This document shows positions 1 to 8,060 of a stretch of DNA of 35,339 nt, one piece after another (within the stretch, counting starts at the first letter, position 1; each line of letters opens with the position of its first letter). The DNA lies in contig JAKLKE010000021.1 in the NCBI GenBank assembly GCA_023150775.1, forward strand, positions 250 to 35,588, given 5' to 3'. The position numbers and the translations under genes were made by a program. The notes under the pieces are model-generated. The model was not told where the DNA came from. It did no database searches and saw only the letters and a list, made by a program, of their open reading frames with translations. This stretch comes from Myxococcota bacterium. Its GTDB lineage: Bacteria > Myxococcota_A > UBA796 > CAJQPC01.

Positions 1-388
1 GGCGCACCGACACTTTGAGGCCGTCGGACAGCGGCATCGCCGTGGTGACCTTGGCCCGCACCCGGCCCGACTGGGCGTCGGCGAGGCGCAGGTAGGCGTC
101 GAGCACCATCGGCAACATCCCGGCGCGGCCCTTCTCCAGGACGACCCGGAGGAAGTTCGCGACGGTGACGCGCAGGTTGAGGATCGCCAGCACGTCGTTG
201 AGCACCGCCATCCGCTCCTCAGGGGAGAAGCCGGGGTGGGCCAGCGCTGGGAGCAGGGGGCTCTCGCGGTCGGTCAGCAGGGCGTAGACGCGGAGCACGT
301 CGGAGGAGGTGTGCTCGATGGAGCCCTCTTCAGCGGCCAGCTCGACGAGGGCCCGGGCGTAACGCTCGGCGGTGGTGATGTCAGCCAT
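1..388 (-). CDS. atpH: ATP synthase F1 delta subunit (OSCP-type), C-terminus cut by window edge
   Basis: About 129 residues are visible. The translation begins MADITTAERYARALVELA and contains the family pattern: an N-terminal RYARAL helix, a NFLRVVLEKGR stretch, then YLRLADAQSGRVRAKVTTAMPLS, which matches the delta/OSCP signature where the helical domain gives way to the C-terminal part. Delta joins the F1 head to the b-subunit stator of the F1Fo ATP synthase on the cytoplasmic side of the membrane. The ATG at 388 overlaps the last 8 nt of the upstream b subunit gene, so the two are translationally coupled. The reading frame is open to base 1; about 50 more residues and then atpA would be expected off the left edge. 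Identity rests on motif and on position after b' and b. Confidence 0.93.
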   Translation of the reverse strand, partial: MADITTAERYARALVELAAEEGSIEHTSSDVLRVYALLTDRESPLLPALAHPGFSPEERMAVLNDVLAILNLRVTVANFLRVVLEKGRAGMLPMVLDAYLRLADAQSGRVRAKVTTAMPLSDGLKVSVR

Positions 389-965
389 GAGCGACGGTCT
401 CCTTCTTCGCGTCTTGGTTGACGACGTCGAGGAACTCGCGGGCGAGGCGGGACTGATCGTCGCCGGTCATGCGGCCCTTGAGCAGCTCCTCGGCGAGGCG
501 CACGGCGAGCTCGGCGGCGTCTTGCTGGAGGCGGACCCGGGCGCGGGCGGTCTCGTCGCGGATGATGCGCTCGGTGTTGCTCTTGGTGAGCTCGACGTCA
601 CGTTTGGTGCGCTCGGCGATGTGCTCCGCCTCACGCTCGGACTCGGCGACGCCTTCAGCGCGAAGGGTGGCGAGCTCGGCCACGAAGCCGTCGAGGCGGG
701 CCTGGAGCACGTCGAACTGGGCCTGGGCCTCAGCCTTCGCCCGCACGGCGTCGTCAAGCTCGGTGCGGATGGCGAGGGTGCGGTTGCGCACGGCGTCGTT
801 GATCGCCGTGCGGCCGACGAAGTACAGGCCGCCGACGAGGATGACGAAGTTGACCGCGTGCAGGGCGATCTTGTCCCAGGGGACGCCGCCGTGCTCACCG
901 CCGGCCGCGAAGGCCACGGAGGGGAGCAAGAGAGAGCAGATAAGGGCGCTGGCGAGGCGGTTCAT
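381..965 (-). CDS. atpF: ATP synthase Fo subunit b
   Basis: The protein has 194 residues. The N-terminus (MNRLASALICSLLLPSVAFA) looks like a cleavable signal peptide, as in several deltaproteobacterial b subunits. It is followed by the membrane anchor (FVILVGGLYFVG, about residues 35-47) and a long charged coiled coil rich in Arg, Glu and Ala, ending near residue 180. This is the peripheral stalk of F1Fo ATP synthase. A strong AGGAGG lies just before the ATG at 965. The gene starts 9 nt after the b' stop and overlaps the delta start by 8 nt, giving the order b'-b-delta typical of an atp operon. Confidence 0.93.
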   Translation of the reverse strand: MNRLASALICSLLLPSVAFAAGGEHGGVPWDKIALHAVNFVILVGGLYFVGRTAINDAVRNRTLAIRTELDDAVRAKAEAQAQFDVLQARLDGFVAELATLRAEGVAESEREAEHIAERTKRDVELTKSNTERIIRDETARARVRLQQDAAELAVRLAEELLKGRMTGDDQSRLAREFLDVVNQDAKKETVAHG

Positions 966-974
966 GGTTCCTCC

Positions 975-1463
975 TCAAGCCGAGATGGTGCGGCCGAGCA
1001 CCTTGCTCGCCGCGTCGTTCGCGATGATGCGGGAGAGGCGCTCAAGCTCTTGGCCGGCCAGCTCGGCCTCACCAGAGATGACCTCCACGGCGTCGTGAAG
1101 GCGCTTGTCGTTCTCTTTGCGGGCCTGGGCGATGCGCTCTTCGCGCTCGGCCAAGGCGGCCTTACGACGGGTGGAGCGGATGTCCGCGAGCTCGCCGCGG
1201 GCGACGTTCAGCCGGTTCTCGACCTCTTGAGCGGCGCGCTCAGCGCTCTGAACGAGGCGAGCCGCCTCCTCCTTCGCGCCCGTCGTCGCCTGATGCCGGT
1301 CCTCTAAGTAGGCCAACATCGGCTTGAACAGCAGGGCGTTCAACATCGCCAGCGTGGCCAAGAAGGGCACGAGCTGGATGAGGATGAGGGTTGGGTCGGG
1401 GGTGAGGGACATCCCCGAGGCGGCGTGGGCCGCGGGGATGATGAGCAGAAGAGCCAAGGTCAT
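975..1463 (-). CDS. ATP synthase Fo subunit b' (second b-type stalk subunit)
   Basis: The protein has 162 residues. A short hydrophobic leader (LALLLIIPAAHA) precedes a membrane helix (LILIQLVPFLATLAMLNALLF) with the typical b-family KPMLAYLEDRH junction. The rest is an acidic and basic coiled coil (LVQSAERAAQEVENRL to the SKVLGR end). The LVPFLATLAMLNALLFKP pattern is the b/b' membrane segment. Together with the adjacent b gene it would form a b/b' heterodimeric stator, as in photosynthetic bacteria and many Myxococcota. It is the first gene of the visible operon. The 177 bp upstream (1464-1640) hold no gene. No clear Shine-Dalgarno sequence precedes the ATG, so the exact start is less sure than the identity. 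Confidence 0.9.
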   Translation of the reverse strand: MTLALLLIIPAAHAASGMSLTPDPTLILIQLVPFLATLAMLNALLFKPMLAYLEDRHQATTGAKEEAARLVQSAERAAQEVENRLNVARGELADIRSTRRKAALAEREERIAQARKENDKRLHDAVEVISGEAELAGQELERLSRIIANDAASKVLGRTISA

Positions 1464-1640
1464 GCTGCGCTCGTGGAGGGGGGCAGACTGCGCTGGGCAA
1501 GCTCAGCGTGGGGCTCGGCTCTACCCCTCACGAGATGTGAGGAAGCGGGCTCGTTGGGCCACCTGAGCGGAGATTTCGAGGGGCGACGGTCGTAACCCAC
1601 CCCCTCCCCCGAGGCAACCGTTGGCAGCGGCGGGATCTTT
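1464..1640 (-). promoter_or_regulatory. Intergenic region upstream of the ATP synthase operon
   Basis: This 177-bp gap lies upstream of b' and downstream of the next minus-strand gene, so a promoter for the atp genes should lie here. I see no convincing -35/-10 pair. A C-rich run and a short T5 tract at 1637-1641 are the only visible features. The assignment is by position only. Confidence 0.3.
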
Positions 1641-2342
1641 TTACAGCTCGATCTGAAGGCGCAGGCCGGCGTCGGCCCAGATCCAAGTGGCCACCCGCAA
1701 GGCGTCTTCGTCTAAGGTCTGGCCGCGGTGGGCGTTGACGTGGGTGCGTAGGCCCAGGGTGATCCCCGGGCTCAGGAGCACCTCGCCGCCGAGGCCGATC
1801 CGCCCGCCGACGCCGCCGATGCGGCTGCGGGTGGCCCGGGCCTCTTCAGCGGCGTCTTCAGCCTCTTGTTCACCGAAGGCGGCGCTGCGCACGCTCGCCA
1901 GGGGGATCACGCCGCTGACGCCGACGCCAAACCACGCCGTCGTCGCGCCGGTCTGCCGGGGCAAGAGGTATCGTTGCATGTCCAGCGCCGGGCGCACGCC
2001 GCCCATGGCGGTCGTCTCTCGGGACTCCAGCGTCCAGCTCACGTCGGTCGAGCGGGCCACCCCCAAGGAGAGGAGCCAGGCGGTCTTGTCGCCCTGGAGG
2101 CCACCGTAGGCCGTGAGCGCCGGGCGCAGCGCCCCGTCAAACTCCCCGGCGAGGGTGCCCGTGAGCTGGTCTTCAGCGATCCACACGAGGTCTGCCCGGG
2201 AGGCGGGCACCCAGTCCACGCCGAGGACGTAGTGGCGATCCGCCTGTGCGGCGGGCGCGGCGGGCGCGGCGGGAGGATCAGCGGCGTAGGCGGGGTTGAC
2301 CAGCCCGAAGGAGAGGAGGAAGGATCCGGCGGCGAAGAGCAT
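1641..2342 (-). CDS. Secreted protein of unknown function, possibly an outer-membrane beta-barrel
   Basis: The protein has 233 residues. The N-terminus (MLFAAGSFLLSFGLVNPAYA) is a signal peptide with an AYA-A cleavage site, followed by a short Ala/Pro linker (PPAAPAAPAAQA). The mature part alternates hydrophobic and polar residues with many Gly and aromatic residues (TAYGGLQGDKTAWLLSLGVA, TAWFGVGVSGVIPL, RIGLGGEVLLSPGITLGL). It ends in an amphipathic strand (DAGLRLQIEL), which fits a small barrel whose last strand inserts through the BAM machinery, although the terminal residue is Leu rather than Phe. No specific family is recognised. It stands alone on its strand and diverges from the gene at 2409. 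Confidence 0.6.
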   Translation of the reverse strand: MLFAAGSFLLSFGLVNPAYAADPPAAPAAPAAQADRHYVLGVDWVPASRADLVWIAEDQLTGTLAGEFDGALRPALTAYGGLQGDKTAWLLSLGVARSTDVSWTLESRETTAMGGVRPALDMQRYLLPRQTGATTAWFGVGVSGVIPLASVRSAAFGEQEAEDAAEEARATRSRIGGVGGRIGLGGEVLLSPGITLGLRTHVNAHRGQTLDEDALRVATWIWADAGLRLQIEL

Positions 2343-2357
2343 AGGGCATCATACCCT
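2343..2357 (-). promoter_or_regulatory. Candidate -10 element within an imperfect palindrome, abutting the start codon at 2342
   Basis: On the minus strand AGGGTATGATGCCCT directly precedes the ATG. TATGAT matches the -10 consensus TATAAT in five of six positions and lies 5 nt before the start codon, which would place transcription start at or next to the ATG (leaderless mRNA). The 15-mer is also a near-palindrome (one mismatch), so it could be an operator. No -35 box was found at 16-18 bp. It is a single site judged by eye. Confidence 0.3.
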
Positions 2358-2408
2358 AGCCGGGACGCCTGGGCGCGGCGGGCTACATTGCCGCAAAGTG
2401 AGGCGCGT

Positions 2409-3416
2409 ATGGTCATCCTCTCCGTCACCGCTGAGGGCTTCGCTGAGCTGGCCCCGACGCCGATCACCGGCCTGGGTCGTGTGGTCGTCGTCGGCGGGCC
2501 GCCCCGATCCCGAGAGGCCTTGGCTTTGGCCGTCGAGCTCGGCCTGGGCGCGCTCGACGCCGAGACCTGCCGCCTCACCTTCGCCCGCCTGGGCACGGCG
2601 CCCTCGGTGGAGCCCGACGCCGCCGGCGCCCCGGCCTCGGTGTCTCTGGGTGAGCCCGCCCGCCTCAAGCCGCTCCTCTCTAGCCACGGCCAGGCCACCC
2701 TGAAGATCAGCCTCACCCTGTCGGTGGACCCGCCGCTCTTCGGCCTCCTGCGGGAGCTCGCCGCGCGTGACCCCCGCCTCGTCACCGCCTTGGCCGACGA
2801 GGACGCCCGCCTCACCCTGCGCGTTGGCTACGCCTTCTCCGCCGACCTCGCCTCGGTGAGCCCGGCCCTGTTCTCGATTCACCTGGGCGAGCTGAGCCTG
2901 CGCCCGAACGAGGACAAGAGCCCCGCCTTTGACGCCTTGCTGCGCGCGCTCCGTGGCCGCGTCCGGGGACGTGGCCCCCTGGAGCTCGACCTCGCCGCCC
3001 TCGCCCGGGCCGAGCGCGCCGCCGAGCCCCGACAACGGGAGGGGGTCCGCCAGCTCCGCGCCGCCTTGGCCGCCCCGCCCTTCTCGTTGGGTGAGCTGGC
3101 CCTGATCGCTCAAGACGAGCTGCTCTGGGCGGGCTTCGGGCCGACCTTGTGCCCCGCCGAGGCCCACGGCCCCGGCGCCCTCGACGCCTTGGGCCTCGCC
3201 GCGGCCCTGCTCGTGGACCCGGCGGAGATCCTCGTGCTGCGCCGCCCCGAGGCCCTCGCTGATGACCCCGCCGCGCTGCTCGTCTGGCTCGTCGCCCAGG
3301 CCGAGGGGGCTGGCGGCGTCGAGCAGCTCTTCTTGATCGGCAGCCCTGAGCCCACGGTCCTCGTCGGCCCGCCCGCCCCGGCGTCGGATCGTGCCTTACG
3401 CTGGGCGGCCCGTTGA
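2409..3416 (+). CDS. Unknown protein resembling a degenerate ABC/RecF-type ATPase
   Basis: The protein has 335 residues starting at ATG 2409, with GAGG five bases upstream; the frame is open further upstream, but that stretch is antisense to the neighbouring gene. The layout recalls an AAA/ABC-type ATPase without its catalytic residues. There is an early glycine loop after a hydrophobic strand (GRVVVVGGPPRSREAL, lacking the GK[ST] of Walker A), a SLGE segment near residue 227, a Walker-B-like strand with the acids lost (ILVLRRPEAL), and a final strand with SPEP where SHSP would be expected. The middle is Leu/Ala/Arg-rich. If real, it is a non-hydrolysing relative. The family is not identified with certainty, and it may be an unrelated protein. 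The stop overlaps the next gene in a TTGA junction. Confidence 0.55.
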   Translation: MVILSVTAEGFAELAPTPITGLGRVVVVGGPPRSREALALAVELGLGALDAETCRLTFARLGTAPSVEPDAAGAPASVSLGEPARLKPLLSSHGQATLKISLTLSVDPPLFGLLRELAARDPRLVTALADEDARLTLRVGYAFSADLASVSPALFSIHLGELSLRPNEDKSPAFDALLRALRGRVRGRGPLELDLAALARAERAAEPRQREGVRQLRAALAAPPFSLGELALIAQDELLWAGFGPTLCPAEAHGPGALDALGLAAALLVDPAEILVLRRPEALADDPAALLVWLVAQAEGAGGVEQLFLIGSPEPTVLVGPPAPASDRALRWAAR

Positions 3417-3925
3417 GGCCCGACCCGCCGAGCCTACGCCCCGCCCGCGGGGTGTGCCTGCGCTGCGGCTCCTTCAAAGATCGTGCGATGGGCTCTTGCC
3501 CGGCCTGCGGACACCGCCCCGAGGGTGACGAGCGCCTGCACGCCTGGCTCGTGAGCCGCCACCACCTCAGCGACGACGAGATGGCCGCCGCCGCCGAGCG
3601 CATCGGCGCCGGGGAGGAGCTGCGCCCGCCGCCTGAGCTCCTCGACCTCGCTGAACGAAACCTCTACCCCGCCGGCCGCGCCGTCCCCCGGCCCAGCGCC
3701 CCTGAAGATCCCGACCCGCTGTTCATCGACCAGCCCCTCGACGGCGAGACCCAGGTGCTTCTGGGCCTGGGCAACGTCGCCCTGAGCCCGCTCATCGGCT
3801 TCGTCACCTGGTGGAGCCTCCGCGACCGCCGCCCCCGGGCCGCCGCCCAGGCCCTCACCATCACCGCGCCGACCGCGCTCATCTCTTTGACCATCTGGGT
3901 CGCGGTGTGGTGGGCCGCCGGGTAG
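3413..3925 (+). CDS. Zinc-ribbon membrane protein of unknown function
   Basis: The protein has 170 residues. A TTG start at 3413 overlaps the TGA of the preceding gene, so the two are probably co-translated. Near the N-terminus two CxxC pairs (CLRCGSFKDRAMGSCPACG) form a rubredoxin-like zinc ribbon. An acidic, Pro-rich middle follows, and the C-terminal 50 residues contain two hydrophobic segments (VLLGLGNVALSPLIGFVTWW and ALISLTIWVAVWWAAG) separated by a basic loop. The protein is therefore likely anchored with the ribbon in the cytoplasm. No function can be assigned. It is probably an operon partner of the ATPase-like protein. Confidence 0.6.
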   Translation: MRPDPPSLRPARGVCLRCGSFKDRAMGSCPACGHRPEGDERLHAWLVSRHHLSDDEMAAAAERIGAGEELRPPPELLDLAERNLYPAGRAVPRPSAPEDPDPLFIDQPLDGETQVLLGLGNVALSPLIGFVTWWSLRDRRPRAAAQALTITAPTALISLTIWVAVWWAAG

Positions 3926-3943
3926 ACAAGTCGAGTTCCTTGC

Positions 3944-3985
3944 GCCATCCTAAAGCTAGCTTCAGCACCCCAAGCCAAGGATGGC
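3944..3985 (+). promoter_or_regulatory. Inverted repeat sequestering the ribosome binding site of the first MopE-like gene
   Basis: GCCATCCT at 3944-3951 is perfectly complementary to AGGATGGC at 3978-3985. The 3' arm contains AGGA (3978-3981), the likely Shine-Dalgarno sequence 8 nt before ATG 3990. A folded 5' leader would hide it. The same arrangement, with a longer arm, precedes the paralogue at 6057. The in-frame ATG at 3981 lies inside this Shine-Dalgarno arm and is unlikely to be the start. Confidence 0.5.
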
Positions 3986-3989
3986 CCCC

Positions 3990-5981
3990 ATGCGACTCTC
4001 GCCCCTCCTCGCCCTCACCTTGTTCTCTCTCGCCTGTCGCTCTGACGACAAAGACGTCGTGATCGACACGAACGTCGACACCGCCCCCCAGACCGTCGAT
4101 GAAGACGGCGACGGCTTCACCGGCGAAGAGGACTGCGACGACACCGACCCCGCCGTGAACGCCGGGGCGGCGGAGACCTGCGACGGCCTCGACAACGACT
4201 GTGACGGGGAGGCCGACGAGGACGCCACCGACGCCGCCACCTTCTACGCCGACGCCGACGGCGACGGCTTTGGTGTCGAGGCCTACACCGAGACCGCCTG
4301 CGAGGCCCCCGCCGGCTACGCCAGCGAGATCGGCGACTGTGATGACCAAGACGCGGCGATCTACCCCGGCGCCGTTGAGGACGACTGCCTCGACCCCACG
4401 GACTACAACTGTGACGGGTCTTCTGGCCTCACCGACGGCGACGGCGACGGCTTCGCGGCCTGCGAGGAGTGCGACGACACCAACCGCGCGGTGAACCCCT
4501 CGGCCACGGAGATCTGCGACGATCTCGACAACAACTGCGACGGTGAGGCCGACGTCGGCGCCGTAGACGCCGGCACCTGGTACCAAGACGCCGACACCGA
4601 CGGCTATGGAGACCTGGACTTCTCCGTAGAGTCCTGCGAGATCGACAACGACTGTAATGGATCCGTAGACGACGACGCCACCGACGCCGCCACCTACTAC
4701 AGCGACCGCGATCAAGACGGCTACGGCGACCCCGCCACGGGCAAGGCGAGCTGTGAGCAGCCCACGGGCACCGTAGACAACGACGGCGACTGCAACGACA
4801 AAGAGGAGCTCGCCTGGGACGGCGCCACCGAGGTCTGTGATGAGGTGGACAACAACTGCGACGGCAGCGTCGATGAGGGCCTCACCTCCACCTATTACCT
4901 CGACAGCGACGAGGACGGCTACGGCAACCCCAAACGGTCAGTGACCGCCTGCAGCGCCCCGGACGGCTACGTCGAGAACACCGACGACTGTGACGACAGC
5001 GAGGAGGCCGCCTATACCGGGGCGTCCGAGATCTGCGATGAGATCGACAACAACTGCGATGGCCGCGTCGATGAGGGCGTCGAGAGCACCTGGTACCTCG
5101 ACGTAGACGGCGACGGCTACGGCGGCAGCCGCTCCACCGACGCCTGCTCCCCGCCCACGAGCGACTACGTCGCCGCCGATGGTGACTGTGACGACGGCGA
5201 CACCGACGCCTACCCCGGCGCCACCTTGGGCTGTGACGGCGGCGACTACGACTGTGACGGCGACGTAGACAACGACGCCGACGGCGACGGCTACGCCGAC
5301 GCGACCTGCGGCGGCGACGACTGTGATGACAGCGACGCCGTGGTGCTGCCCGAGCTCGGCGGCGGCTGCGCCTTGGGCACGACCTGCCTCGACGTGCTCG
5401 CGAACGGCTACAGCGCCGGTGACGGCATCTACACCATCGACCCTGACGGCTTCGGCGTCGGCCTCGACCCCTTCGACGTCGAGTGTGACATGACCACGGA
5501 CGGCGGCGGCTGGACGGTGATCGAGTACGCCGCCGACCTCACCTTCCAGCAGCAGTTCACCGGCGGCGACCGCTACCGCTTCTTGGGCACCGACTTCACC
5601 CTCGACCTCTCCGACGCCCAGATCACCGCGATCCAGGCGCTCTCGACCGAGGGCAACCAGACCTACGTCGGCCTCTGTGAGCACGTCATCCACTACTACT
5701 ACAACGCCGGCGCCAGCTACGCCTACTCCTTCGGCTTCCGCTTCTTCGACGGCACTGAGACCCCTTACGGCATCTCTAGCTACAGCCCCTACGACATCAC
5801 CGTGACCGCCGACGGCTGCGCCGGGAACGGCGGCGAGGCCGGGGCGCTCTCCAAGGCCACGACGTTTGAGATCAACAGCGTGAGGGTGCCCGTGGTGAAC
5901 GTGCAGTGCAATGACTGTGGGGACACCACGCCGGAGAAGTTCGGCAGCCCCCTGATGTCGTACCCGGCTTACCTTCGTTAA
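3990..5981 (+). CDS. MopE-repeat surface lipoprotein with fibrinogen-like C-terminal region
   Basis: The protein has 663 residues from ATG 3990. The lipobox Cys is at about residue 16 (LFSLACRSDD), so the protein is lipid-anchored. Residues about 30-460 are tandem acidic repeats of the form DxDGDGY(G) ... DCDD ... PGA.E.CDG.DN(D/N)CDG..DE, the MopE/thrombospondin-3-like putative Ca2+/Cu-binding family. One unit near residues 200-225 is shortened. Residues about 460-663 begin with CDMTTDGGGWTVIE, the start signature of a fibrinogen-like domain, followed by a Tyr-rich globular part with paired Cys. It is probably a Ca2+-stiffened stalk presenting a binding domain outside the cell. The start was chosen because AGGA lies 8 nt upstream and aligns with the paralogue. 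Confidence 0.85.
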   Translation: MRLSPLLALTLFSLACRSDDKDVVIDTNVDTAPQTVDEDGDGFTGEEDCDDTDPAVNAGAAETCDGLDNDCDGEADEDATDAATFYADADGDGFGVEAYTETACEAPAGYASEIGDCDDQDAAIYPGAVEDDCLDPTDYNCDGSSGLTDGDGDGFAACEECDDTNRAVNPSATEICDDLDNNCDGEADVGAVDAGTWYQDADTDGYGDLDFSVESCEIDNDCNGSVDDDATDAATYYSDRDQDGYGDPATGKASCEQPTGTVDNDGDCNDKEELAWDGATEVCDEVDNNCDGSVDEGLTSTYYLDSDEDGYGNPKRSVTACSAPDGYVENTDDCDDSEEAAYTGASEICDEIDNNCDGRVDEGVESTWYLDVDGDGYGGSRSTDACSPPTSDYVAADGDCDDGDTDAYPGATLGCDGGDYDCDGDVDNDADGDGYADATCGGDDCDDSDAVVLPELGGGCALGTTCLDVLANGYSAGDGIYTIDPDGFGVGLDPFDVECDMTTDGGGWTVIEYAADLTFQQQFTGGDRYRFLGTDFTLDLSDAQITAIQALSTEGNQTYVGLCEHVIHYYYNAGASYAYSFGFRFFDGTETPYGISSYSPYDITVTADGCAGNGGEAGALSKATTFEINSVRVPVVNVQCNDCGDTTPEKFGSPLMSYPAYLR

Positions 5982-6020
5982 GCTCCGGCGATGAGAGGCT
6001 TTACAAGCGCGTGAACCTCA

Positions 6021-6052
6021 GCCATCCTGGAGGCTCCCCCCGCCAGGATGGC
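6021..6052 (+). promoter_or_regulatory. Hairpin sequestering the ribosome binding site of the second MopE-like gene
   Basis: GCCATCCTGG (6021-6030) pairs perfectly with CCAGGATGGC (6043-6052) across a 12-nt loop. The 3' arm carries AGGA (6045-6048), 8 nt before the likely GTG start at 6057. The arrangement matches the one at 3944-3985, so it is conserved between paralogues. Terminator function is unlikely because no T tract follows. Confidence 0.55.
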
Positions 6053-6056
6053 CCCC

Positions 6057-8060
6057 GTGCTTCGCCCTGCTACGCTGCTCACGCCGCTCTTCGCCCTGTT
6101 TGTGCTCGCCTGTGACGACAGCAAAGACGCCACCACCGAGACGGGCATCTCGCTGGGCCAACACGACGAGGACGGCGACGGCTACCCCGATGAGGAGGAC
6201 TGCGACGACAACGACGCCGCGGTGAACCCCGGCGCTGAGGAACAATGTGACGGCCTCGACAACGACTGTGACGGGGAGGTAGACCAAGACGCCGCCGACG
6301 CGAGCGTCGTCTACGCCGATGAAGACGGCGACGGCTACGGCGCCGGTGCGCCTGTGCTGGCCTGCGAGCCGCCTGAAGGCTTCGTGACCCAAGACGGCGA
6401 CTGCGATGACACGGACTCGGCCTTCTTCCCCGGCGCCACGGAGACCGACTGCGCCGACCCCAACGACTACAACTGCGACGGCTCCGTAGGGTTTGAGGAC
6501 AACGACGCCGACGGCTTCCCGGCCTGCCTGGAGTGCGACGACTCCGCCCGCGCCGTGAACCCCCTGGCCGTCGAGATCTGTGATGAGATCGACAACGACT
6601 GCGACGGGCAGATCGACGCTGACGCCATCGACACGACCCGATACCACCAAGACGTAGACGGCGACGGCTTCGGCGACCCTGACTTTTTCACCGACACCTG
6701 CGCCGCGCCCGAGGGCTACACTGAAGACGACAACGACTGTGACGACAGCCGCGCGGCGGTGAACCCCGACGCTGAAGAGCTCTGTGATGAGCTGGACAAC
6801 GATTGTGACGGCGAGATCGACCCGCCGAGCGCTGTAGACGCCCAGACCTGGTACGGCGACGGCGACGGCGACGGCGTGGGGGTCAGCCGCCTCGCCGTGC
6901 GCGCCTGCGTGGCGCCGGACGGCTTCGTCGCCACCACTGAAGACTGTGACGATGGCGACGACTCGGCGTATCCCGGCGCCACGGAGGTCTGTGACGACGT
7001 AGACAACGACTGCGACGGCGAGACCGATGAGGGCGTGCAGACCGGCTGGTATGCCGATCTGGACGGTGACGGATACGGCCAAGACGCCACGGCGCTCATG
7101 GCCTGTGAGGCGCCGACGAGCCTCTACATCGCCACGGGCGGCGACTGTGACGACGGCGCGGACGACGTGAACCCCGGCGAGGCCCTGGGCTGTGACGGCC
7201 TCGACCACGACTGTGACGGGCTCATCGACAACGACGCCGACTTAGACGGCTACTCCGATCAGGCCTGCGGCGGCGACGACTGTGACGACAGCGACGGCGC
7301 CATCACCCCCGAGGTGGACGGGGCCTGCGCCTTGGGCGCCGACTGCCTCAGCATCCTCAACGCCGGGCGCTCCACCGGGGACGGGACCTATACGATTGAC
7401 CCCGATGGCTTCGGCGTCGGCGCCGACCCGATCGAGGTGGAGTGTGACATGAGCACCGATGGTGGGGGTTGGACGCAGCTCGCCGATGAGGACTACAGCG
7501 CCCAGAGCTGCCCCGGCGCCTGGGCGAAAGACGCCAGCTCTGGCTATTGCCATCGGGGCACCGCCCGAGGCAGCGCCGCCTCCGCCGAGTTTGACAGCCT
7601 CGGCGTCACCTACGGCGAGGTGCGCGGCGCGCTCACGGCGTATCAGTACGCGAGCATGAACGGCTTCTGGTACACGAGCGGCCGCACCGTCGAGGACTAT
7701 TATGTCGATGGCATCTCCATCACCCACGGCGTGAGCGGCGCCCGCACCCACATCTGGACCTACGCCGTGGGCATGACCTACAATGGGCGTTACGCCTACG
7801 ACTGCCCCGACCGTGGCGGCACCGCCGCGCCCAGCTTCGTCGGCGCCAACTACACCTGCGACACAGGCAACCTCAGCACGACCACCTGGGGCTATCAGTG
7901 GTACAGCACCCCGGCCTTCGCTGGGGACAGCTTCCAGCGCACGCTCCCATCCTCTACAGACGACGCCATCGAGCTGCGCCTGATCGCCGACGAGGAGTCC
8001 TCAGCCCACACCTACAGCGAAGACGTCGGGGTGAGCGCCGTCGAGCTGTGGGTGCGTTAG
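6057..8060 (+). CDS. MopE-repeat surface lipoprotein with fibrinogen-like C-terminal region (paralogue)
   Basis: The protein has 667 residues from GTG 6057. The lipobox Cys is at about residue 19 (LFVLACDDSKD). The repeat region (about residues 35-430) follows the same DEDGDGY ... DCDD ... CDGLDNDCDGE plan as the upstream gene. The C-terminal part again opens with CDMSTDGGGWT, typical of fibrinogen-like domains, but then diverges (Cys-containing, Trp/Tyr-rich, ending in SAVELWVR). The pair looks like a duplication in which the stalk was kept and the tip changed. GTG was preferred over ATG 6048 because the latter lies within the AGGA Shine-Dalgarno arm, and alignment with the paralogue gives the same relative start. 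The TAG stop overlaps the convergent neighbour's stop. Confidence 0.83.
   Translation: MLRPATLLTPLFALFVLACDDSKDATTETGISLGQHDEDGDGYPDEEDCDDNDAAVNPGAEEQCDGLDNDCDGEVDQDAADASVVYADEDGDGYGAGAPVLACEPPEGFVTQDGDCDDTDSAFFPGATETDCADPNDYNCDGSVGFEDNDADGFPACLECDDSARAVNPLAVEICDEIDNDCDGQIDADAIDTTRYHQDVDGDGFGDPDFFTDTCAAPEGYTEDDNDCDDSRAAVNPDAEELCDELDNDCDGEIDPPSAVDAQTWYGDGDGDGVGVSRLAVRACVAPDGFVATTEDCDDGDDSAYPGATEVCDDVDNDCDGETDEGVQTGWYADLDGDGYGQDATALMACEAPTSLYIATGGDCDDGADDVNPGEALGCDGLDHDCDGLIDNDADLDGYSDQACGGDDCDDSDGAITPEVDGACALGADCLSILNAGRSTGDGTYTIDPDGFGVGADPIEVECDMSTDGGGWTQLADEDYSAQSCPGAWAKDASSGYCHRGTARGSAASAEFDSLGVTYGEVRGALTAYQYASMNGFWYTSGRTVEDYYVDGISITHGVSGARTHIWTYAVGMTYNGRYAYDCPDRGGTAAPSFVGANYTCDTGNLSTTTWGYQWYSTPAFAGDSFQRTLPSSTDDAIELRLIADEESSAHTYSEDVGVSAVELWVR

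Noticed and set aside
372-1307. A 311-codon plus-strand frame
   Set aside because: It is antisense to the ATP synthase b and b' genes.
3981-3989. ATG 3981 (and ATG 6048) as start codons of the MopE-like genes
   Set aside because: Both lie inside the AGGATGG Shine-Dalgarno arm. The next in-frame starts have ideal 8-nt spacing and align between paralogues.
6018-7208. Long Val/Ala/Gly-rich frame opposite the MopE repeats
   Set aside because: It mirrors the Asp-rich repeats (GAC read as GTC) and is a composition artefact; the same applies to 3879-4715.
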